39,927 nucleotides of DNA from an uncultured Victivallales bacterium (GTDB lineage: Bacteria > Verrucomicrobiota > Lentisphaeria > Oligosphaerales > JAFGRS01), in assembly GCA_903837355.1 (NCBI GenBank), contig CAILUI010000443.1, positions 1-39,927 on the forward strand. The letters are read 5' to 3'. Below the pieces are notes generated by a model that worked only from the letters and a program-made list of their open reading frames with translations, was not told the origin of the DNA and did no database searches. Of this stretch, positions 17,063-25,212 are shown piece by piece (within the stretch, counting starts at the first letter, position 1; each line of letters begins with the position of its first letter). Position numbers and translations under genes: made by a program.

Positions 17063-17114
17063 CCGGCGGCTCAGCGGCGCCTGCGTCCTGCTGGACAGCA
17101 GAATTCGCCCTCCA
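17063..17114. repeat. Hybrid R3 repeat, reverse orientation
   Basis: CCGGCGGCTCAGCGGCGC at the left and TTCGCCCTCCAG at the right match the reverse complement of R3, but the middle is replaced by GTCCTGCTGGACAGCAG, which recurs at 30872-30888 and is itself a near-perfect palindrome. Confidence 0.5.
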
Positions 17115-17207
17115 GCCGGGCCACCGGCCCGGTGGAACGCGGGATTCTCCGTATCCCGCGGCCGGGTTGCGGAGAACCCGGCTTCCAGGGGCGTGCCGGG
17201 CATACCG
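17112..17207. repeat. Dispersed three-hairpin repeat R1, copy b
   Basis: A near-identical partner of 15125-15223 with the same two stem-loops, in the same orientation. The unassigned parts of 16879-17354 between these repeats contain no supportable gene. Confidence 0.75.
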
Positions 17208-17354
17208 AAGCGAGACGTGCGGTCCCATCCAGGCGGACCGTTCAACGTTCAACTCGCAACGGCGGAGAGCCGGAGCGCCACCCCGAGACCTCGTTGTTCC
17301 CACTGTCTTGAGCGTTGAGCGTTTGCCCGAAGTCACCGATACGCGCCTTCCGCC

Positions 17355-17383
17355 TTGCGCCCGCCCGCAGCCCTACCTATGGT
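17355..17383 (+). promoter_or_regulatory. R2 promoter core, copy 2 (vsr)
   Basis: TTGCGC, 17-bp spacer (CCGCCCGCAGCCCTACC), TATGGT, ending 45 nt before the vsr ATG. Only the promoter part of R2 is present here. Confidence 0.6.
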
Positions 17384-17428
17384 AGGCCCGACAACGTCGC
17401 CCGGCCACCCCCAACCGCTCAGCTCCAT

Positions 17429-17920
17429 ATGACCGACACGCTGACCGCCGCGAAGCGTAGCTGGAACATGAGCCGCATCCGCGCCCAGGACACGGCGCCG
17501 GAGCGCGCCGTACGCTCGCTCCTCCACCGGCTCGGCTTCCGCTTCCGCTTACACGCCAAGCGGCTGCCCGGCAAGCCGGACATCGTGCTGGCAAAGCACC
17601 GCGCCGTGGTCCTGGTCCACGGTTGCTTCTGGCACCGGCATCCGGGCTGTCACTACGCCACCACGCCGGGCACCCGCGCCGAGTGGTGGCAGGCCAAGTT
17701 CGCCCGCAACGTCCAGCGCGATGCCGAGGTCCGCATCGCCCTCGCGACCGCCGACTGGCGCGTGCTCACCGTCTGGGAGTGCGAACTCCGCTCCCCCGAC
17801 GTCCTGGCCGCCCGCCTGCTGCAGTTCTTGCGCGCCGCGCCAGCCTACCCGGCCGCGCCGGCAGCGCTCCTGGAAGCCGCCGAAGCCCCCGCCGCCTACC
17901 GCACGCCCTCGCACTCCTAG
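17429..17920 (+). CDS. vsr: Very short patch repair (Vsr) endonuclease
   Basis: The 163-aa product has the Vsr order: NMSRIRAQDTAPERAVRSLL at the N-terminus, LPGKPDIVLAKHRAVVLVHG with the catalytic Asp in PDIVL, then the zinc/catalytic segment CFWHRHPGCHYATTPGTR and WWQAKFARNVQRD, and RVLTVWECEL. Vsr nicks 5' of T:G mismatches that arise when 5-methylcytosine deaminates, and is usually encoded beside a C5 methyltransferase. Here the methylase is 1.5 kb downstream, with an MNT/HEPN module between. Start ATG 17429 gives the usual MTDxxxxxxRSxNMSRI beginning; no strong ribosome site is seen. Confidence 0.92.
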   Translation: MTDTLTAAKRSWNMSRIRAQDTAPERAVRSLLHRLGFRFRLHAKRLPGKPDIVLAKHRAVVLVHGCFWHRHPGCHYATTPGTRAEWWQAKFARNVQRDAEVRIALATADWRVLTVWECELRSPDVLAARLLQFLRAAPAYPAAPAALLEAAEAPAAYRTPSHS

Positions 17921-17985
17921 ACTTGCCCCTGCTCTTGTTCTTGCCTGAGCGCACCTCAGCGCACTTCCCCGCCGCAGCGCCAGTG

Positions 17986-18014
17986 TTGCACTCGCCCGCA
18001 GCCCTGCCTATGGT
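17986..18014 (+). promoter_or_regulatory. R2 promoter core, copy 3 (mntA-hepT)
   Basis: TTGCAC, 17-bp spacer (TCGCCCGCAGCCCTGCC), TATGGT, 106 nt before mntA. Confidence 0.6.
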
Positions 18015-18114
18015 AGTCGAGTGTGGCGCGCACATCGCCACCCCGCCCCGGCCGGGGGTTAGCGGTCGGAGCGGAACAAGCGAGGTCCAGCGCGGCCGAT
18101 GGCGGAGCAGGAGG
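17986..18114 (+). repeat. Promoter-bearing repeat R2, long copy 2 (mntA leader)
   Basis: A long match to 16225-16353. It begins with the promoter core and ends exactly in the AGGAGG ribosome site (18109-18114), 6 nt before the mntA ATG. Thus the repeat unit is a complete transcription and translation start region. Confidence 0.7.
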
Positions 18115-18120
18115 CAGACC

Positions 18121-18423
18121 ATGACGCTGCACGGCATTGAGATCCCGCGGGAACGGATAGCGGCGTTCTGTCAAGTGAATGGGATTCGCCGCCTGGCCCT
18201 GTTTGGCTCCATCCTGCGCGACGACTTCAGACCTGACAGCGACCTCGACGTGCTGGTCGAGTTCCAGCCCGGCGTGCGTGTCGGCCTCGCCTTCATCAGG
18301 ATGCAGGACGAGCTTTCCGCCATTCTCGGCCACACCGTAGACCTGAACACCCCCGGTGGTCTGAGCCGGTATTTCCGTGACGACGTCCTCAAGGAAGCGC
18401 AGGCGCTCTATGTCGCGGCATGA
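18121..18423 (+). CDS. mntA: MntA-type nucleotidyltransferase antitoxin (MNT)
   Basis: A 100-aa minimal nucleotidyltransferase with the GSx10DxD active site: LFGSILRDDFRPDSDLDVLV. In MntA/HepT modules this enzyme AMPylates a tyrosine of the HEPN toxin and so blocks its RNase activity. ATG 18121 is preceded by AGGAGG at 6-nt spacing. It overlaps hepT by 14 bases, the usual coupled arrangement. Length and motif are complete, so it should be active. Confidence 0.88.
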   Translation: MTLHGIEIPRERIAAFCQVNGIRRLALFGSILRDDFRPDSDLDVLVEFQPGVRVGLAFIRMQDELSAILGHTVDLNTPGGLSRYFRDDVLKEAQALYVAA

Positions 18424-18751
18424 TGACCGCATCACGCTCCGCCAGATGGTCGACCACATCGAGGAAGCCGTCGCCATCGCCCAAGGCCGCACGCGTGCCG
18501 ACGTCGAGTCGGACCGCCTGCTGTTCCTCGCGTTGTTGAAGCTCGTCGAAATCGTCGGCGAGGCGGCTACGCGGGTGTCTGCCCCCATGCAGGCGGCCCA
18601 TCCCGAGTTCCCCTGGCGAGGCATCATCGGCACCCGTAACCGGCTGGTTCACGGGTACGATTCTGTTGACCGCGACATCCTCTGGGACATCGTCACCCTC
18701 GACTTCCCGCCGCTGATCCCGCGCCTTCGGGCACTGTTGCCGCCTGCCTAG
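18410..18751 (+). CDS. hepT: HepT-type HEPN (DUF86) RNase toxin
   Basis: A 113-aa all-helical DUF86 protein with the HEPN RNase motif R-x4-H-x-Y visible as RNRLVHGY, near residues 75-82. The tyrosine is the AMPylation target of MntA in characterised pairs. Preceding segments ITLRQMVDHIEEAVAIAQGR and LLKLVEIVGEAATRV are typical of the family. Start ATG 18410 lies inside the end of mntA. The pair is inserted between vsr and the methylase, and may stabilise the island or act as a second defence layer (inference). Confidence 0.88.
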   Translation: MSRHDDRITLRQMVDHIEEAVAIAQGRTRADVESDRLLFLALLKLVEIVGEAATRVSAPMQAAHPEFPWRGIIGTRNRLVHGYDSVDRDILWDIVTLDFPPLIPRLRALLPPA

Positions 18752-19144
18752 AGCCGTGCCCCTGCCAGACCCGTGGGTTCGGTGTACCGGCTTTCCCGCC
18801 GCGGCGGCCGACGACGTGCGGACGGCGCCACCGACAGCGCGTAGAGCAGTGAGGCCCTGACCGCACCGCGGCTCGGCCCTGCGGGCGAGACGCTTTGGAC
18901 TGCGGCGGCCCCGACGGGGGTCGGCAAGGGCTCCAGGCCGCCGCCGGCTCGACGCCGCTTTCGCCTTTCCCGGTCCCCGGCGCGGTCGGCACGCAAGCCG
19001 GCCACCCTGGCCGCCAGCCGCGCCAAAGCCCGCCCCCCCGGCCTCAAGACCCCCGGCGCCTTGCTGGACTTGGACGATGCGCCCTGACTCTGTTTGCCGA
19101 CCGGCCCGCACAGCAGCCCTTTGCTCGTCGCATATGCCAGGGTG
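18752..19144. other. Gene-free GC-rich spacer
   Basis: About 390 bp after hepT without a supportable gene. A stretch near 18890-18920 (GACGCTTTGGACTGCGGCGG) resembles a sequence I recall as a dispersed repeat in some PVC genomes, but no second copy is in this window. A long antisense frame here has no recognisable domain. Confidence 0.4.
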
Positions 19145-19173
19145 TTGCACTCGCCCGCGACCCTGTCTATTGT
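19145..19173 (+). promoter_or_regulatory. R2 promoter core, copy 4 (methylase operon)
   Basis: TTGCAC, 17-bp spacer (TCGCCCGCGACCCTGTC), TATTGT. It lies 243 nt before the methyltransferase ATG and is the only promoter-like signal found before the five-gene array. The long leader holds no clear gene. Confidence 0.5.
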
Positions 19174-19416
19174 AGTTCGCCGCAGACAGAGAGCCCGGCG
19201 GGCTGGCGCGACTGACGCGGAGTGCATGGCCAGGGAGTCATGTACGCTGCGGAAGGGCGATGGTGCCACGCGACGTCGGTGCCGGCAGCGCGGAGGAACC
19301 TGGCAGGATATGGGGTCTGCTGAGGGTGCTTGCCTGGTGCCATACGTCGCCCCCTTGCGCCGTGTGCTCATTGGGCGCATGGATGCCCCAAGCAGTACGG
19401 CGTGCATGGTGAGTTG

Positions 19417-20520
19417 ATGCCGATGGTGGAAAGCCCGAAGATAGCCGTGTTCGACTTCTTCTCAGGTGCCGGCGGCGCCAGTTGCGGTTTCCGCAATGCC
19501 GGCCTATCGATTGCCCTGGCGCTCGATAGCGACCCCGAAGCCGCGGCGACCTATGCCAGCAATTTCGGGGAAGCCGAGTTCCTGTGCAAGCCTATCCAGA
19601 GCCTGACGGACGAGGATATCTGGCCGGTTCTGGAACGACATGGCGGCTCGCTGAAGCTGTTCTGTGGATGCGCCCCGTGCCAGCCGTTCACGCGCCAGAA
19701 GACCCACCGCAGGAAGCGGGATGTCAGAGCCCCACTGCTTGAGGCGTTCGGGGAGTTGGTAAGGAGGTGGAAGCCGGAGTTGGTCTTTGTTGAGAATGTA
19801 CCTGGTATGCAGCGCCTGAGGAAAGGGAGAGGTCCCTTGCGCCACTTCCTCCGCCTTCTGGAAACGAGCAACTACCACTTTGCCTTGGGGGTGGTCGCTG
19901 CCCAGGATTACGGGGTTGCCCAGTGCCGTCGCCGGCTGGTGTTGGTTGCCAGTAGGCTTGGGAGGATGGCGCTGCCGGCACCTACGCACGGGCCTGGACG
20001 GCCGCACCCTTACCGGACTGTCCGTAACGCGATCGCCGACATCCCGGCCATCGGTGCAGGCGATGCCTATGGGGACTCCAGCAGGTACCCGAACCATCGC
20101 GCAGCGCGGCTGAGTGCGGTCAACATGGCCCGGGTCCGCGCGACACCTCACGACGGAGGTAGCCGAGCAGATTGGCCTGCGACATTGCAGTTGGAGTGTC
20201 ACACGCGCAAGCACGACAATGGCGGAACGCATTCCGGTCACACGGATGTTTACGGCAGGATGATCTGGGACCGCCCGGCCTCAGGCCTAACGACCCGGTG
20301 TATCAGTCTGTCGAATGGTAGGTTCGGGCACCCGGAACAGGATCGGGCAATCAGCGTTAGGGAGGCTGCCAGAATCCAGGGGTTCCCGGACTCCTTTGTG
20401 TTCTCTGGTAGCCTGAACTCGATGGCGCGACAGATAGGGAACGCGGTTCCCGTGGAACTGGCCGAGGCCTTCGGCAGGCATTTCCTGGCGCATGCCAGCA
20501 TACACTGGTGGGAGGCCTGA
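19417..20520 (+). CDS. DNA (cytosine-5-)-methyltransferase
   Basis: C5 methylase of 367 aa with all core motifs: I DFFSGAGGASCGFRNAG, IV GCAPCQPFT (catalytic Cys in PCQ), VI VFVENVPGM, VIII QDYGVAQCRRRLVLVAS, IX near ISVREAARIQGFPDSF and X ARQIGNAVPVELAEAF. The target recognition domain is short (about residues 215-290). It would modify host cytosines, protecting DNA or marking it for the McrBC-like effector downstream. Start ATG 19417 follows GGTGAG; an in-frame ATG two codons later is possible. It is the first gene of a tightly coupled array, since the next ATG overlaps its stop by one base. Vsr upstream suits a C5 methylase. Confidence 0.93.
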   Translation: MPMVESPKIAVFDFFSGAGGASCGFRNAGLSIALALDSDPEAAATYASNFGEAEFLCKPIQSLTDEDIWPVLERHGGSLKLFCGCAPCQPFTRQKTHRRKRDVRAPLLEAFGELVRRWKPELVFVENVPGMQRLRKGRGPLRHFLRLLETSNYHFALGVVAAQDYGVAQCRRRLVLVASRLGRMALPAPTHGPGRPHPYRTVRNAIADIPAIGAGDAYGDSSRYPNHRAARLSAVNMARVRATPHDGGSRADWPATLQLECHTRKHDNGGTHSGHTDVYGRMIWDRPASGLTTRCISLSNGRFGHPEQDRAISVREAARIQGFPDSFVFSGSLNSMARQIGNAVPVELAEAFGRHFLAHASIHWWEA

Positions 20521-23489
20521 TGGCGAGATTCAGAACCAAGGCACGCACACTCGACATGCTGGGGCGGCAACAGATTGCGGGAATCCCCACGGCCATCAGC
20601 GAGCTCTTCAAGAACGCCCACGACGCTTACGCGGACCGCGTGGAGGTTGACTACTTCCGATCGGACCGGCTGTTCGTGCTCCGCGACGATGGGACTGGCA
20701 TGACCCGCCAGGAGTTCGAGGCCCGTTGGCTGACCATCGGGACAGAGAGCAAGCTGGACTCTCCCGCGATGTCCCTGCCGCCTCCTGACCCAACCAAACC
20801 CACGCGGCCCATTCTCGGCGAGAAGGGCATCGGTCGTCTCGCCATCGCTGCAATCGGTCCACAGGTTCTGGTGTTGACGCGGGCACGCGGAGAGAGTGGG
20901 CGGCACACTCTCACTGCGGCCTACATGCATTGGGGCTTGTTTGAGTGTCCGGGGCTTGACCTTGACGACATCGAGATACCGATCATGGGCATTGACGGTG
21001 GCATGCTCCCGTCAAGGGAACAGGTCCGAGGCATGGCGGCCGAGTTTGGGTCAAACCTCCCCCGCCTTGGCGGGAGGGTGGCGGAAGAGGCACTCCGCCG
21101 CATTCGGGCGGACATCGCGGAGTTCGACGTGGATCCCCAGGAGATCGACCGTTGGCTCGGCGAACCGTCGCTCACTGCTGAGGGAGCGGGGACTCATTTC
21201 GTTATCATGCCGTCTTCGGAGCTTCTGAACGACGACATCGATACGGAGAGCCGGGACCGCGCCTCACCGCTGATCAAAGCACTCCTGGGGTTCACAAATA
21301 CCATGACCCCAGGCCATCCCCCGCCTGCCATCAAGTGTGCCTTCCGCGATTACCGGAGTGACGATGCCTGCAGGGACTTAGTTGCCGAGGGCGAGTTCTT
21401 CATCCCGGACGAGTTCCAGAACGCCGATCACCACTTTGTCGGGGAGTTCGACGAGTACGGCCAGTACCGCGGCGTCGTCTCGATCTACGGAGATACGACT
21501 GACTACGTTCTTCCTTGGCCAGGGGCGCGCGGTGTCGCCACACAGTGCGGCCCTTTCCGCTTCTCGATGGCGGACGTGATGGGTAAGGCCGTCGAAACCA
21601 CGATCCCATTCGAGGAGCACGGGCGCCTCACGGCGAAGATGGACCGGATCGGCGGGATCTACATCTACAGAGACGGCATCCGGGTGCTGCCGTATGGCGA
21701 CAACGATTTCGATTGGCTCGACATAGAGCGCAACCGGACCAAGGGCGCTGGCTACTACCATTTCTCATACCGTAGGGTCTTCGGCGTTGTCGAGATATGT
21801 CACGAGAAGAACCCAGATCTAAGCGAGAAGGCCGGCAGAGAAGGGTTCCGCGCGAACACGGCCTACCGCCAACTCAGGTCAATACTCCAGAACTTCCTAG
21901 AGCACGTGGCGGCGGACTTCTTCAGGGACGGCGGGACCCGGGCGCAGGCTTTCGCTGAGAGAAAGGACGAACTCAACCGCCAGTCCGAGGCCCGCAAGCG
22001 GCGGGAGGAGCACGTCCGTGTCAAGAGGAAGCAGTTTGATGCTGATTTGGCCGCCTTCTCTGCTCGATACGAAGGAGGAAAACCTCAGGAAGACGCTCAG
22101 CGGATCGTCGGGGACACGGAGAGAGAGTTGCGGAGGGCAACTGGTCTCGCTGACCCCGTTCTGGCAGCAGAGGAATTTCTGAGGGTCGAGGACAACGCGG
22201 CCAGGGCCGTGTCAAGCTTGGTGGCCGGGTACCGCGTCAGGAAGCCGCGCATCGGGCTGCCGACAAGGCTGGAGAGGGAGTGGGCCTACTACGCGGAAGC
22301 GTTTGGCCGCATGGAGGAGAAGGTGTTCCGGCCAGCACGTGAGCGGATCGAGTCGCTCGTCGCGGAGAGGGCACAGGTGGCCAGAATCGAGGTGGATCGG
22401 CGGCGGCGCTTCGAGAAAGCGCTGCGCCAGCTTGAGGCGGAAGCCAGAAGCGGTGTCCGATCGGAGAAGACGCAAACTGAAGAGGCGTTGGACAGAGTCA
22501 TCTCTGAGGTCCGACATGCAACGGTCGCCAGCGTTCAGCAGGTGGAGGCCGTCGTGGCCGACGTGCTTGTGGCGTTCAACCGGCTCGATGTCGCGCGACT
22601 GCCTGACGCGGAAGCTGTAGCAAAGCGAGACGAACTTGAGCGACGGCTGATCGGTGTGAAGGAGAAGGAGGAAAGTTTCCTTCAGTTCCTGCGCGAGCAA
22701 CTTGATGGCATATCCGTGTCAGAGGATGGCCGTGCGCAACTTGATCAACTTGAAGCGCTTGAGCAGAGGGCGCAGACTCTCGAGGAGCAGGCGGAAACGG
22801 ATCTTCAGCTCGCCCAACTGGGGATGGCACTCGATATCATAAACCATGAGTTCGAGAGCAACATCAGGTCGATCCGCGAGAACCTACGCCGCCTGAAGGC
22901 GTGGGCCGACGTGAACAAGGGCATTGAGCAACTCTACGAGAGCATCAGGGCGAGTTTCGACCACCTAGATGGGTACCTCACGCTGTTCACCCCACTGCAT
23001 CGGCGGCTTTACCGCAAAGAGGTCGAGATCGCTGGAGCCGACATCGCCAAGTTCCTGTCCGACCTGTTCTCCGAGAGGCTGCGAAGGCATGGGGTGGAGT
23101 TGGTCACGACAAAGGCGTTCAGCCAGCGCAAGGTCATCGGTTACCCATCGTCGTTCTACCCAGTCTTCGTCAATCTCGTTGACAACGCCATCTTCTGGCT
23201 GAGTGCAAGGCAACCCCCGAAGAGCATTACCCTGGACTCCGAGGGTGACGCCTTCGTGGTCCGCGACACTGGGCCAGGGGTAGCGGAAAGGGACAGAGCA
23301 GCGGTTTTCGAGTACGGCTTCACCCGAAAGCCGGGGGGACGAGGGATGGGGCTCTTCATCTCGATGCAAGTGCTGGGGAAGATCGGGTGGGAACTGCTTC
23401 TTGATCCCCGAGACGCAGGTGCGGGAGCGGGTTTCCGTCTTCAGCCAGTACCCAGAGACGCGCAGGAGACCGGGGGGAACGAGGCATGA
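20520..23489 (+). CDS. Double-GHKL ATPase: MORC/MutL-like N-terminus, coiled coil, HEF histidine-kinase-like C-terminus
   Basis: A 989-aa protein with two ATP-binding GHKL domains. N-terminal: ISELFKNAHDAYAD (N-box, ~res 26), LRDDGTGM (~57) and GEKGIGRLA (~100), as in MutL/Hsp90/paraMORC ATPases, followed by an S5-like segment. The middle (~470-770) is rich in charged heptad-like sequence, probably coiled coil. The C-terminal part has LDIINHEFESNIRSIRENLR (His ~775), a dimerisation/phosphoacceptor-like helix with the H-E-F signature, then a second GHKL set: NLVDNAIFWLS (~884), RDTGPGV (~916), GGRGMGLFIS (~940). Iyer and Aravind described such paraMORC/HEF_HK proteins in conflict operons (from memory). 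Both ATP sites look intact. ATG 20520 overlaps the methylase stop; GGGAGG precedes it. It probably senses foreign or unmodified DNA and signals to the receiver protein next door (inference). Confidence 0.85.
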   Translation: MARFRTKARTLDMLGRQQIAGIPTAISELFKNAHDAYADRVEVDYFRSDRLFVLRDDGTGMTRQEFEARWLTIGTESKLDSPAMSLPPPDPTKPTRPILGEKGIGRLAIAAIGPQVLVLTRARGESGRHTLTAAYMHWGLFECPGLDLDDIEIPIMGIDGGMLPSREQVRGMAAEFGSNLPRLGGRVAEEALRRIRADIAEFDVDPQEIDRWLGEPSLTAEGAGTHFVIMPSSELLNDDIDTESRDRASPLIKALLGFTNTMTPGHPPPAIKCAFRDYRSDDACRDLVAEGEFFIPDEFQNADHHFVGEFDEYGQYRGVVSIYGDTTDYVLPWPGARGVATQCGPFRFSMADVMGKAVETTIPFEEHGRLTAKMDRIGGIYIYRDGIRVLPYGDNDFDWLDIERNRTKGAGYYHFSYRRVFGVVEICHEKNPDLSEKAGREGFRANTAYRQLRSILQNFLEHVAADFFRDGGTRAQAFAERKDELNRQSEARKRREEHVRVKRKQFDADLAAFSARYEGGKPQEDAQRIVGDTERELRRATGLADPVLAAEEFLRVEDNAARAVSSLVAGYRVRKPRIGLPTRLEREWAYYAEAFGRMEEKVFRPARERIESLVAERAQVARIEVDRRRRFEKALRQLEAEARSGVRSEKTQTEEALDRVISEVRHATVASVQQVEAVVADVLVAFNRLDVARLPDAEAVAKRDELERRLIGVKEKEESFLQFLREQLDGISVSEDGRAQLDQLEALEQRAQTLEEQAETDLQLAQLGMALDIINHEFESNIRSIRENLRRLKAWADVNKGIEQLYESIRASFDHLDGYLTLFTPLHRRLYRKEVEIAGADIAKFLSDLFSERLRRHGVELVTTKAFSQRKVIGYPSSFYPVFVNLVDNAIFWLSARQPPKSITLDSEGDAFVVRDTGPGVAERDRAAVFEYGFTRKPGGRGMGLFISMQVLGKIGWELLLDPRDAGAGAGFRLQPVPRDAQETGGNEA

Positions 23490-25102
23490 CCGACGTTGCC
23501 GTGGATTTCCATGAGTTCTCCCGAAGAATCGCGGCGGAGTTTCTGGAGACAGTCATAGCGATAGATGACCGGGCGTCCTTTGACGAGGCGGAAACGACAA
23601 CCGTTCCTGGGGAAGTGGTGACACCATCGCGCGGCACAGCCCGTCTCACGGATGGTGCGACCGCAGAGCCCGGCCGGCGCAGTGCGCATGCCTTGGACGC
23701 GAAGCGTGTTTCCCTCTCATTTGCTGGGGCTGGATTGGTCTGTGGCGTGCTCAAACCGAGCCAGGACCAATGGGAGTCCTTCAAGGCCAATGCCACGGGA
23801 GCTGCAAGACGTGCTGATGTTGTCATTGTTGACTGGCAGCTCTGCGAGGCTGACGATGGGAGCAGAGCGATCGAGATCATACAAGCGATTCGCGACTCCG
23901 ACGGAGTGCCCGGACGCCGGTCTCGATTGTTCGTAGTCTACGCTGGCACGCCAGACCCTGAGTCCATCGCTGCAAGGCTTGAGACGTTGCCCCTCAGTCG
24001 CCAAGGGGAGAGTTTCCGGCTCGATGATGGAAATGGCATGAGATGTGTCGTACTAGTCAAAGACGGGATCGAGGGCCTGCGCGAGGACCTGAGAAGTGAC
24101 TGGCAAGTCACGGAGTCTGGTCTTCCGTGCCGCGTTATCGACGAGTTCGCGAGACATGCATCTGGTCTCCTCGCGAATGTTGCCCTCAGATCGCTTGCTG
24201 TCCTACGCGCGAACTCCCATGCCCTGCTGAAGCGTTTCCCGCGGGAACTGGATCCGGCCTTCGTAACGCACCGGATCCTGCTGCCTGATACGAGAAACGC
24301 TGAGGACCACGCTGCGGCGCTTGTTGGCGGTGAGTTGACCAACATTCTGGACGAATGCCAAGTTGGGGCGGCGGTCGGGGTGCAGCAGATCGCACTGTGG
24401 CTCGATAGCCTCCAACTGCACTCAGGCCTGGTCTCTCTGCCCGGGGAAAGCATCACGATTGAGCAGTTCAGGTTGCTGGTGGAACATGGCTTAGGCGGAG
24501 ACGATCGGCCGGCGGTGCTGGACTTCATTGACGAGGGCCGCTACAGAGACTGGAAGAAGCGCCTTGATTCGAGTTGGTCAGGGCAAGCGCAGGGCGATGC
24601 CGATGCTCGCTTTGGCATAGCGACGACTTTTCAGCAAACCTACAGCCGGTCGCCTCAACTCACACTGGGTACCGTTGTCTCTACAGCGCCAGGGGCGGAT
24701 GGTCATCACGAGTTCTTGGTCTGCGTCCAGCCACGGTGCGACAGCGTTCGACTTACTGAGCCGCGTTGCTTCCCGTTTCTTCCGCTTCAGCAAGTCGCGA
24801 GGAACTTCGATCTGATTCTCCCCGTTGACTCGACTCTGGTGCACTGCAAGGCCAACAAGTCACCTTTCTCGGTCCGTATGATAGAATTTTCCCCCGACAC
24901 CCAGACTCGCACTGTGCTTGCATCTCTCGCGGAGGATGGGGTCCATGCTGAATTTCTGGCGCACGGCAGTGAAAGCCGCTATCGATGGGTCGGACAGCTC
25001 AACCAGCAGTACATGCAGAAACTCGTGAATGACTACGCGAACGCCGCGGGCCGGGTAGGCATCGATCAGTCGGAATGGTTGCGCTTGCGAGGCAGGAGCT
25101 GA
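23486..25102 (+). CDS. Receiver-domain protein (Response_reg_2-like) paired with the HEF kinase-like ATPase
   Basis: 538 aa. The first ~200 residues look like an elaborated CheY-type receiver: strand 1 TVIAIDDRA with the Asp pair 27-28, strand 3 ADVVIVDWQL with the candidate phosphoacceptor Asp116, strand 4 RLFVVYAGT (Thr155), strand 5 CVVLVKDG (Lys192). A loop of some 45 residues after strand 1 is longer than in ordinary receivers, as in the Response_reg_2 family I recall beside HEF_HK proteins. Residues ~210-538 match nothing I can name and may bind the McrBC-like partners. The start ATG overlaps the preceding stop (ATGA), so it is translationally coupled to the ATPase. No DNA-binding domain is visible. 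Confidence 0.7.
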   Translation: MTDVAVDFHEFSRRIAAEFLETVIAIDDRASFDEAETTTVPGEVVTPSRGTARLTDGATAEPGRRSAHALDAKRVSLSFAGAGLVCGVLKPSQDQWESFKANATGAARRADVVIVDWQLCEADDGSRAIEIIQAIRDSDGVPGRRSRLFVVYAGTPDPESIAARLETLPLSRQGESFRLDDGNGMRCVVLVKDGIEGLREDLRSDWQVTESGLPCRVIDEFARHASGLLANVALRSLAVLRANSHALLKRFPRELDPAFVTHRILLPDTRNAEDHAAALVGGELTNILDECQVGAAVGVQQIALWLDSLQLHSGLVSLPGESITIEQFRLLVEHGLGGDDRPAVLDFIDEGRYRDWKKRLDSSWSGQAQGDADARFGIATTFQQTYSRSPQLTLGTVVSTAPGADGHHEFLVCVQPRCDSVRLTEPRCFPFLPLQQVARNFDLILPVDSTLVHCKANKSPFSVRMIEFSPDTQTRTVLASLAEDGVHAEFLAHGSESRYRWVGQLNQQYMQKLVNDYANAAGRVGIDQSEWLRLRGRS

Positions 25103-25141
25103 CCGCGCGGCGGGACGGGAATGCCAGGCGCCGGTCAGGGT

Positions 25142-25167
25142 AGAGCCCGTGTGTCACCCTCGGCTCT
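25142..25167 (+). promoter_or_regulatory. Hairpin in the 110-nt gap before the McrB-like gene
   Basis: AGAGCC pairs with GGCTCT around a 14-nt loop, 46 nt before the ATG. A second CCCC/GGGG pairing follows. This is the only sizeable gap inside the array, so it could separate expression of effector and sensor; there is no direct evidence. Confidence 0.25.
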
Positions 25168-25212
25168 CGAACCCCACCGGTTCCATCGGGGAGGTAGAAG
25201 GGACGGACCGAC

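Noticed and set aside
18748..19407. Long antisense frame between hepT and the methylase
   Set aside because: There is no recognisable domain, it runs through the R2 promoter core, and its composition is that of non-coding GC-rich DNA.
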